The notes under the pieces were generated by a model, which was given only the letters and a program-made list of their open reading frames with translations, ran no database searches and was not told where the DNA came from. A program made the translations under genes and the position numbers. This document shows positions 6,405-13,303 of a stretch of DNA of 17,895 nt, one piece after another. Source of the stretch: an uncultured Verrucomicrobia subdivision 3 bacterium (GTDB lineage Bacteria > Verrucomicrobiota > Verrucomicrobiae > Limisphaerales > UBA11358); NCBI GenBank assembly GCA_903921455.1, contig CAIXPZ010000233.1, positions 1 to 17,895 on the forward strand. Reading direction: 5' to 3'. How positions within the stretch are numbered: the first letter of the stretch is position 1; each line of letters begins with the position of its first letter.

Positions 6405-7322
6405 ATGAAATTGTATGTCGGCATAACGGATGGTGACTGGTTCAGATTTCTTCGCGCGCGGAATGCCGATGAAATGAATTTCTGGCGTCCCCACGGTGGT
6501 AATAATTTCGGCGCGATAAATCCCGGGGAACTTTTCCTGTTTAAATCCCGTTATCCGGAAAATCGGATTGTTGGCGGTGCCTATTTTGTTCGCCACACCA
6601 CGCTCCCGCTGGATCTTGCTTGGGAGGTCTTTAAAGAAGCCAACGGCGTGGAGTCGCTCGATGCGTTTCGGCGTAAAATCAGCTCCATCCGAGGTGATAA
6701 CGAACGCAATCCAGTCATCGGCTGCACCGTGTTGACCCAGCCGTTTTACCTCCGGGACGGGGAGTATCTTCCCGCGCCGACCGATTGGGGTCGCAGCATC
6801 GTCACGGGCAAAAGTTACGATGCCAGCCATGGTGAAGGGGCCAAACTCTGGGAGAATGCAAGATTGGCGATGACCGGTGACAGTTTGCGCGACCAACCGA
6901 TTCCAGATCAGTCTAACCGATACGGCAACCCGCAACTATTCGCGCCACGATTGGGGCAGGGCGGCTTTCGCGTGGTGGTCATGGAGGGCTATCAACGTCG
7001 CTGCGCTGTCACCGGCGAGAAAACTTTGCCCGTCTTGGAAGCGGCTCACATTCGTCCCTATGCCGACGATGGTCCGCATTCAATCTCAAACGGAATTTTT
7101 CTCCGGTCTGACTTGCACACACTTTTTGACCGTGGATACATAACCATCACCAACGATTATCACGTTGCCGTCAGCCGCAGGATTCGTGACGAATTTTCCA
7201 ACGGTCGTGAATATTACGCTTTAGAGGGAAAAGCGCTGCAAATCACTCCCCAGTCCGCCGCCGACCGCCCATCGAAGGAATTTTTAGAGTGGCACCAAAA
7301 TAATTGCTTCCGTAATCAATAA
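6405..7322 (+). CDS. HNH endonuclease with PUA/EVE-like N-terminal domain (candidate modification-dependent)
   Basis: The 305-residue protein has two parts. Residues 1-150 (KLYVGITDGDWFRFL, then NPGELFLFKSRYPENRIVGGAYF) resemble PUA/EVE-like beta-barrel folds, which in some restriction enzymes read modified bases. That assignment is inference from pattern. Residues about 185-270 form an HNH nuclease: CAVTGE at 196-201, AAH with His215, Asn229 in SNG, and His238 in DLHTLFDRGY, the usual H-N-H order of the COG3440-type family. It has one rather than two Cys pairs, so structural zinc may be absent. It would cut DNA, probably invading or modified DNA. It lies between the second MazG-like gene and the DUF3427 helicase, with gaps of 54 and 108 nt. 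The start lacks a clear Shine-Dalgarno sequence, but no better start is visible. Confidence 0.85.
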   Translation: MKLYVGITDGDWFRFLRARNADEMNFWRPHGGNNFGAINPGELFLFKSRYPENRIVGGAYFVRHTTLPLDLAWEVFKEANGVESLDAFRRKISSIRGDNERNPVIGCTVLTQPFYLRDGEYLPAPTDWGRSIVTGKSYDASHGEGAKLWENARLAMTGDSLRDQPIPDQSNRYGNPQLFAPRLGQGGFRVVVMEGYQRRCAVTGEKTLPVLEAAHIRPYADDGPHSISNGIFLRSDLHTLFDRGYITITNDYHVAVSRRIRDEFSNGREYYALEGKALQITPQSAADRPSKEFLEWHQNNCFRNQ

Positions 7323-7430
7323 ATCGATCGGTGTTCCACACCAGACCGAATTGCCCCACCTTCCACCGACCCAGTCGAATTTTCCGCGCAATTTCTTTTC
7401 GCCGGCGCTCATTTCTGCCATAAACCAGGC

Positions 7431-10400
7431 GTGGCAAATCTGGCCCATGGCATTTACGAGGCGCTTCTGGACGAGGATCTGTCAGCACTCCTCGCGCAGC
7501 ATCCGGAATTGCGTTCGGTGTTCGCCAAGATTGAACCGGAAGAAGAGCCGGCGCGCTATGCGGCGTTTCTTGGCCGTGTCATCGAAAAAGCCCTTTCGCT
7601 TGAAAACGACCCTGTCGCCCGCCTACGCCTGTGCAATGAAATCGTGGATCGCATCGCCGGCACCCCAAGCGCCGAGTTTCTGAGGACCCGCCGGCTGGTG
7701 ACCATGGCCAAACCGTTGCTGTTAGAAATCACGCCGCCGCACTACGCCGCATCGGGTGTTCCCCGGCCCGAAACGCCGCTGGCCAAAAGCACCTTGTTCA
7801 CGGGTTCACCGAGCGACCCCCAGCTTGTGCATGAATTGCTCCAGGAAATGCAGTCAGCGGATTCGCTGGATGTGCTGATTTCATTTATCAAGTGGTCCGG
7901 CCTGCGATTGCTCATGCGCGGATTTGAAGAGTTAAGTCAGCGCGGCGGCAAAATCCGCATCATCACCACGTCCTACATGGGCGCATCGGATGCGGAGGCG
8001 ATTGAGTGGCTCGCCCGCCAGGTAAACACCACAGTGCGGGTTTCCTATGACACCGATCGGACGCGGCTGCACGCGAAAGCATATTATTTCCATCGCAACA
8101 CTGGATTTTCCACCGCCTATATTGGCTCGGCCAACATGTCCCAAGCCGCCATGACCAGCGGCTTGGAGTGGAATCTCAAGGTGACGGCGCAAGACCAGCC
8201 GCACATCGTTGACAAATTCGTGGCGGAGTTCGAGACGTATTGGAACAGCCGGGAATTTTTGCCCTTCAATCCAGACGAACCCCAAGTCCTCCGGGATGCC
8301 ATCAGCCACGCGCGCAGCCGGACCAGCAGTGTGCCGGTGTTCTTCGACATTCGCCCGCACGCCTTTCAAGAACGGATTCTCGATGCGCTTGAATCCGAGC
8401 GGTTGGTTCACGGCCATTGGCGCAATCTCGTCGTCGCCGCGACCGGCACTGGCAAGACCGTGGTGGCCGCTTTCGATTTCAAACGGTTCTTTGAAAAAAA
8501 TCAGCGACAGGCCAGATTGCTATTCGTTGCCCACCGGCGCGAGATTCTGGAACAAGCCGTCGGAACATTTCGTGCCGTTCTCCGACTTCCCGCCTTTGGT
8601 GAACTTTTGGTCGGACCGCACTCGGCTTCGCGGTTGGATCATCTCTTTTGTTCGGTGGATATGCTCCAATCCCGAAAACTTTGGGAGCAGGTCGGCGTGG
8701 AATTTTACGACTTCATCGTCGTGGACGAAGTTCACCATGGTCCGGCGGCCAGCTACCGCGCCATCTTCGACAAATTTGAGCCGCGCATCCTCTTGGGCCT
8801 GACGGCCACCCCGGAGCGCATGGGCGGTGAAAGCGTGGCGGCAGATTTCGGCAATCGTTTCGCGGCCGAGATCCGCTTGCCCGAGGCACTGGAGGAAAAA
8901 TTACTTTGCCCGTTCCACTACTTCGCCGTGGCGGACCCGGTGTCGGTCGCCGGTGATAATTTTTGGAAAAATGGCCGCTACGATGTGCAGGCGCTGGAGA
9001 ATGTTTATATCGGTTCCAATCCGCAGGCCCAGCAACGGGTCGAGACTGTGCTGGAGGCGCTTGCCCGTTACGAGCCTGATCTGGCTCGGGTGCGCGGACT
9101 TGGCTTTTGTGTCAGCGTGAAGCACGCCGAATTCATGGCGGCGGAATGCAACCAGCGTGGCATTAAGTCTGCCGTGCTAGTCGGCGACACGGAGGATCAG
9201 GCGCGCGCGCAACACATCGAAGACCTGCGCGCGGGGCGCCTTACACTATTATTCACCCGCGACGTGCTCAATGAAGGTCTCGACGTGCCCGAGGTGAACA
9301 CGGTGCTTTTCCTCCGGCCCACCGAAAGCCTCACGATTTTTCTTCAGCAGTTAGGCCGTGGCTTGCGGCATTCTCCGGGCAAGGATTGCCTGACCGTCTT
9401 GGATTTTGTCGGCCAGGTGCATCGCCGCTACCGGATCGACCGCAAACTCAAAGCCTTGTTGCCCAAGCGGCGATTCAACATCCAGCGCGAGGTGGAGATG
9501 GATTTTCCGCATCTACCAGCCGGATGCAGTATCCAACTTGACCGCGTGGCCCGTGAGCATGTGTTGACCAACATACGTGAAAATCTGCGCAATCTAGCCG
9601 ACCAAGTGCCCGACCGGCTGGAATCCTTTGAGCACGAAGCTGGGCAATCGTTGACGTTTGGCAACTTCGTCCGTTTCCATGATTACGAGCCGGAAGCCTT
9701 GCTGTCACGCAACACCTGGACGCAATGGAAGGCCAGCGCTCGGCTGACTCCACCGCCCACCGACCCGGATATCAATCGTTTGCAGGATGCACTGATCAGC
9801 GCCGCACAAACGAGCGGACCAAGGGAAATTGCGCGGTTGCGGAATGTCGTCACCCACTTAAAGGGAGGGAATGCAGCGGCGGCGCTCGCCGATGCCGGCG
9901 ACTCAGCCCTCGTCGCGCACTACCGCATCTGGGGGCAACCGGGGCGCAAACTGGGAATGGCCAGTCTCGATGAATCGTTTCAGCGAGCGGCCCAAAATCC
10001 AACGGTGCTGAATGACCTTGAAGAAGTCTTGGCGTGGTCGGATGAAGAATCGCGGATTGGTGCCACAGCGCTAAATCTGCCATTCCCATGCGCGCTGGAA
10101 CTTCACGCCACCTACGGCAGCGATGAAATCAAAGCCGCGCTGGGCGGTGCCACTTTTGAGTCCGCCGGTAGCACCGGGGTTGGCTGGCTGCATTTCCGGC
10201 CAATTAAAACCATCGTCGCCTTGGTCACGTTCCAGAAAACCGAAAAAGAGTTTTCACCGAGCACGATGTATCAAGATTACCCGATTAGCCGGGACCTGCT
10301 GCATTGGGAAACTCAAGCGCAGACGACCCAAGTCAGTGAACCCGGACAAAACATGATCCATCACGAGGAGCGAGGTTACACGATGCTGTTCTTTGCTCGC

Positions 10401-10556
10401 GCTCAGAAGCGAGTAGATGGCGTCACCGCTCCGTTCACATTTCTCGGACCTGCCAAACTCGTCAGCCACCAATCGGACCGTCCCATCCAAATGATCTGGC
10501 GGCTCGCTCATCCGATGCCGGCCGAGATGTTTGAAGAAAATCGGCGCGGGGGTTAA
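7431..10556 (+). CDS. PLD nuclease / SF2 DEAD-DEAH helicase / DUF3427 protein
   Basis: This 1041-residue protein starts at a GTG (7431). The first residues (ANLAHGIYEALLDEDL) match the conserved opening of the family, so the GTG is preferred. Residues about 115-285 are a single phospholipase-D-type nuclease domain (H214-x-K216, then G232-S-A-N235). Residues about 310-660 are an SF2 helicase with Walker A ATGTGKT (337-343), DEVH (432-435), a LTATPERM motif and QLGRGLRH. The C-terminal third (about 700-1030) is a DUF3427 domain. DUF3427 helicases occur widely in bacterial accessory regions, and DNA unwinding with cleavage of non-self DNA is a reasonable inference. The gene converges on a HIT/HNH pair only 12 nt beyond its stop. 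The HNH gene upstream may share its transcript. Confidence 0.92.
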   Translation: MANLAHGIYEALLDEDLSALLAQHPELRSVFAKIEPEEEPARYAAFLGRVIEKALSLENDPVARLRLCNEIVDRIAGTPSAEFLRTRRLVTMAKPLLLEITPPHYAASGVPRPETPLAKSTLFTGSPSDPQLVHELLQEMQSADSLDVLISFIKWSGLRLLMRGFEELSQRGGKIRIITTSYMGASDAEAIEWLARQVNTTVRVSYDTDRTRLHAKAYYFHRNTGFSTAYIGSANMSQAAMTSGLEWNLKVTAQDQPHIVDKFVAEFETYWNSREFLPFNPDEPQVLRDAISHARSRTSSVPVFFDIRPHAFQERILDALESERLVHGHWRNLVVAATGTGKTVVAAFDFKRFFEKNQRQARLLFVAHRREILEQAVGTFRAVLRLPAFGELLVGPHSASRLDHLFCSVDMLQSRKLWEQVGVEFYDFIVVDEVHHGPAASYRAIFDKFEPRILLGLTATPERMGGESVAADFGNRFAAEIRLPEALEEKLLCPFHYFAVADPVSVAGDNFWKNGRYDVQALENVYIGSNPQAQQRVETVLEALARYEPDLARVRGLGFCVSVKHAEFMAAECNQRGIKSAVLVGDTEDQARAQHIEDLRAGRLTLLFTRDVLNEGLDVPEVNTVLFLRPTESLTIFLQQLGRGLRHSPGKDCLTVLDFVGQVHRRYRIDRKLKALLPKRRFNIQREVEMDFPHLPAGCSIQLDRVAREHVLTNIRENLRNLADQVPDRLESFEHEAGQSLTFGNFVRFHDYEPEALLSRNTWTQWKASARLTPPPTDPDINRLQDALISAAQTSGPREIARLRNVVTHLKGGNAAAALADAGDSALVAHYRIWGQPGRKLGMASLDESFQRAAQNPTVLNDLEEVLAWSDEESRIGATALNLPFPCALELHATYGSDEIKAALGGATFESAGSTGVGWLHFRPIKTIVALVTFQKTEKEFSPSTMYQDYPISRDLLHWETQAQTTQVSEPGQNMIHHEERGYTMLFFARAQKRVDGVTAPFTFLGPAKLVSHQSDRPIQMIWRLAHPMPAEMFEENRRGG

Positions 10557-10568
10557 GCCAGTTTGGAA

Positions 10569-10988
10569 TCACCAGTATTTTGCCTTCGCCGGAATGACCC
10601 ACCGCACGCCGCCGCGTGGATCAGCGACATCGCCGCTATGGCGCGGGATGACATGAAAATGAAACTGCGGCATCGTCTGGCCCGCCGCTTTGCCGTCGTT
10701 CACGCCCAGATTGAAAGCCTCCGGCGCGGGCATCAGGGTTTGCTGCAAACGAGCCTGTGCCCAGTCCACCCATTCCAGCAAGCGTGATTTCTCTACAGCG
10801 TTAAGTTCTTGGAATCGTGTCAGCGCGCGGCGCGGTATTATCAGTGTGTGTCCGGGCGACACCGGAAACTTGTCGCTCACCACCGCAAATAAATCATCCG
10901 TTGCCAGCACTCGCTCAGGCTCAATCAAGCCAAACGCCGGCAGCGCCAATTCGGCGGCAGCGTTCGGTTGGGGTGTGGCGGTTGGCAT
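10569..10988 (-). CDS. HIT-family (histidine triad) nucleotide hydrolase
   Basis: This 139-residue HIT-fold protein probably hydrolyses or transfers nucleotidyl groups (AMP-lysine or diadenosine-polyphosphate type substrates are typical of the family). The core is SPGHTLIIPRR (44-54), N97-D-G-x-x-A-G-Q, and the triad region P107-Q108-F-H110-F-H112-V-I-P. The usual first histidine is glutamine here, while the presumed nucleophile (H110) and last histidine remain. The C-terminus (GDVADPRGGVRWVIP...KYW) is characteristic of a subgroup I associate with DUF3427 loci. It follows the HNH gene by 6 nt on the minus strand, so the two are cotranscribed. It converges with the helicase gene with almost no spacer. 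No Shine-Dalgarno sequence is evident. Confidence 0.88.
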   Translation of the reverse strand: MPTATPQPNAAAELALPAFGLIEPERVLATDDLFAVVSDKFPVSPGHTLIIPRRALTRFQELNAVEKSRLLEWVDWAQARLQQTLMPAPEAFNLGVNDGKAAGQTMPQFHFHVIPRHSGDVADPRGGVRWVIPAKAKYW

Positions 10989-10994
10989 TTGGGG

Positions 10995-11939
10995 TCAGTA
11001 GGTCGTAACCAGATGTTCCTCGCGCCACCGCAGACTTTCCAGTGCCGGATAAAACTTTTCTTCACCCGGCGGAATCACCGATTTGCCCGCGATGGCCACC
11101 AGATCACGCTGGCCTTCGATTCGATCATCCAGCCGTTCCTCATTCACGCGCCAGATGCCGGCGCGCTTTTTGCCATCGGGCACCGGAGCGATCAAATGCC
11201 GGTCCATCGCCCAGTGATGATTTGGGCACAAGGCCATGCCGTTCGTCGGCTTGTCATTCCGGCTCACGTTAAACGGAATCAAGTGCGCCGCCTCCACCAA
11301 CGAAACCGATTGGTCGAGCAGCACGCGCACGCCGCACGCCGCACACCGGTAATCGTAAATTTCCAAAATCGTCCGGCGGAAGGCCCCGTCACGGCCCGGC
11401 GGCATTTCCTCCCGCAGCGCGGCCACGGGAGCCGGCGCGCGACTGGTGGCGGCCAGCGCGGCGAGCTTGTCGCGGTCATCAGGAAAATAGCGGGCAATCA
11501 GCGCCTCTCGCAATTGATGGCGCGACATGGGATCATTCAGCAACTGCCACATGCCATCGTCGAATTTTCCGCAGGCCACCCGTCGGCGCAATTCGGCCAC
11601 GCTGGGCGCGCCGGCCGTCGCCCCTGATTGGTATATGTCGCGCTCGCCGGCCACGGGCACGAGCCGCCAGAATTTGTCGCCGCACAGATGGAAGAACGGA
11701 TTCTGAATCGCCGGCTGGTCGTTTTCCCGGCGCACAACCGCGAAGTATCGCTTGAAGGTCGCAACCAGTTCATCACTCAACGGCACCTCATTGCGGGCAA
11801 TGACGCCGTGATCCAAAAGATCAATGATACTGAGCAGCAAAGCGGGCTTGTGCGGCCGCTCATGCGAACCGCTCTTATCCCGGCGGAGGTTGTAAAGCCG
11901 CTCCAGCCAGTTTTCCCAGACAGTATTGCTCGCGGCCAT
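10995..11939 (-). CDS. HNH endonuclease, probable phosphorothioate/modified-DNA-dependent type IV enzyme
   Basis: The 314-residue protein has an N-terminal helix motif ERPHKPALLLSIIDLLDHG (27-45). It resembles the conserved HKP-LLL segment of sulfur-binding domains in ScoMcrA-like enzymes that recognise phosphorothioated DNA. Residues about 185-255 are a zinc-type HNH domain: C199xxC202, EAAH with His219, N233 in TNG, C238-P-N-H-H and His248. It would cut incoming modified DNA. The sulfur-binding assignment is inference from the HKP motif, and the HNH is clear. No dnd, ssp or other phosphorothioation gene is in the window, as expected for a restriction-only enzyme. The HIT gene follows after 6 nt. 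The 125-nt gap upstream to the divergent ankyrin gene should hold its promoter. Confidence 0.85.
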   Translation of the reverse strand: MAASNTVWENWLERLYNLRRDKSGSHERPHKPALLLSIIDLLDHGVIARNEVPLSDELVATFKRYFAVVRRENDQPAIQNPFFHLCGDKFWRLVPVAGERDIYQSGATAGAPSVAELRRRVACGKFDDGMWQLLNDPMSRHQLREALIARYFPDDRDKLAALAATSRAPAPVAALREEMPPGRDGAFRRTILEIYDYRCAACGVRVLLDQSVSLVEAAHLIPFNVSRNDKPTNGMALCPNHHWAMDRHLIAPVPDGKKRAGIWRVNEERLDDRIEGQRDLVAIAGKSVIPPGEEKFYPALESLRWREEHLVTTY

Positions 11940-12064
11940 GCGCTACTTCTGCCACAAACGGCACGGCGGTTAAAGTCCATTCCTGAAGCTGATATCAAAT
12001 CAGCGATCCTCTCCTTGACTACATGGGTTGAATCCTGTCATTTATTTTGCAATCCAATCAGCCC

Positions 12065-13303
12065 ATGAAAGCGCGCTCCGCTCTCACCGATGACCTCAAG
12101 ATACTACAACGTCTTGTGCAGGCTGGTAAATTGTTCGCGGTTCAGGAGTGGATCAAGGCCGGCAAACCGCTGCGGCTGCCGGATGGCAACCAACCCAAGA
12201 CTTCCGCCTTATACACCGCCGTGGAAACCGGCTTCCACAGCCTGGTCGAGGAATTACTTCGCGCCGGTGTCTGGTCCGCCCCGGAACTTTCCACCGCTCT
12301 TGAACTCGCCCGCGAGCTGCGGCGCTTCGACGTTGCCGAACTCCTCGCCCAGCGCGGCGCCCGTCCCAAGCCGATGGATTTTGAGACCAGTTGTGACAAA
12401 CTCGACCTCTTCATGATGGAACAGCAACTCCGTGCTGGCACCAATCCCAATGATGGCAATGTTTTTGCCCAGGTTCTTGACTCCAAAAAAGCGCGTCCGC
12501 TGCTCGGTTTCTTCCGCCAGTTTCGCGCCGAGTTTCCGGCGCTGGAGGATCAGGCTGCTTTGGCGCTGGCCGAGGCGGTCAAGAACCGTCAAGTTCGTTG
12601 GGTGGCGCTGCTGGTTTGGGCCGGCGCCGATCCCTTTCGTCCGGTTCCAAACAGTCTGGATGAAACTTTTCCCGTTGATCCCGATGATTACACCACGGCG
12701 GCCAGAGAGGCGGCTTGGATCAATAACCCGGAAATCTTGAAGGTGCTCCATTTGAAACCGACTCCCGCCCAGGCGCTCGAGCTGCTTTCCAGCCTCTCCT
12801 ATCGCCACGACGCCAAATTCTTTCAGCATCTCCTGGCCATCATTCCTCGGGAATTGATCAATGATACGCCACGGGCTTCATCCAAGGTCCTGGAAAGTTT
12901 GGTCGGCCAGTATCCGCACCGAAACTTCATCACCAATGTCCCGGACGAAAAGGCCAATGCGGAAAATCTTCAATGTCTCGAGTTGCTGCTGAATGCGGGT
13001 GCCCGCTGGAATCCGCCGCCGGAGGATCACCGTTCTGCGCGCCGGAATTTGTTGGGACACGACCCGCGCTATATCGTCCAGTTGCTCCGACTCCTGCTCT
13101 ACACCCCAAACGCGGCCAATCTCGAGAGCTTTCTGGAACTCTGTCACTCGCAAACTCTCAAAGCTAAAATCGCCACCGTAGATGCACCGCTAATCCAAGA
13201 GCTTCAGACGCTGCGCAAATCCCATCGCTCGGTCAGCGGTGGCGATGCATCAGCCAATACGGAAATGGCTCCGGTGGCGGTGGCTGATACGCCGGCGGTT
13301 TGA
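12065..13303 (+). CDS. Ankyrin-repeat-like protein, unknown function
   Basis: This protein of about 412 residues is built from helical pairs with ankyrin-like signatures: 'TSALYTAVETGFHSLVEELLRAGV', 'LARELRRFDVAELLAQRGARP', 'VKNRQVRWVALLVWAGADP' and 'LQCLELLLNAGARW'. Such repeats usually mediate protein-protein contacts. There is no signal peptide or membrane segment. The ATG at 12065 (MKARSAL) is preferred to an upstream in-frame TTG at 12047, which lacks support. The last 71 bp overlap the 3' end of the convergent gene on the other strand. The overlapping part is the low-complexity end (SGGDASANTEMAPVAVADT). Its biological role is unknown. The flanking nuclease and HTH-repeat genes suggest accessory rather than core function. 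Confidence 0.75.
   Translation: MKARSALTDDLKILQRLVQAGKLFAVQEWIKAGKPLRLPDGNQPKTSALYTAVETGFHSLVEELLRAGVWSAPELSTALELARELRRFDVAELLAQRGARPKPMDFETSCDKLDLFMMEQQLRAGTNPNDGNVFAQVLDSKKARPLLGFFRQFRAEFPALEDQAALALAEAVKNRQVRWVALLVWAGADPFRPVPNSLDETFPVDPDDYTTAAREAAWINNPEILKVLHLKPTPAQALELLSSLSYRHDAKFFQHLLAIIPRELINDTPRASSKVLESLVGQYPHRNFITNVPDEKANAENLQCLELLLNAGARWNPPPEDHRSARRNLLGHDPRYIVQLLRLLLYTPNAANLESFLELCHSQTLKAKIATVDAPLIQELQTLRKSHRSVSGGDASANTEMAPVAVADTPAV

Noticed and set aside
10968..11627. 219-codon plus-strand frame opposite the second HNH gene
   Set aside because: The minus strand encodes a complete zinc-type HNH protein. The plus-strand translation is Arg/His-rich and shows no domain.
12047..12064. 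TTG start for the ankyrin-like gene
   Set aside because: An ATG six codons downstream is available and no ribosome binding site favours the TTG.
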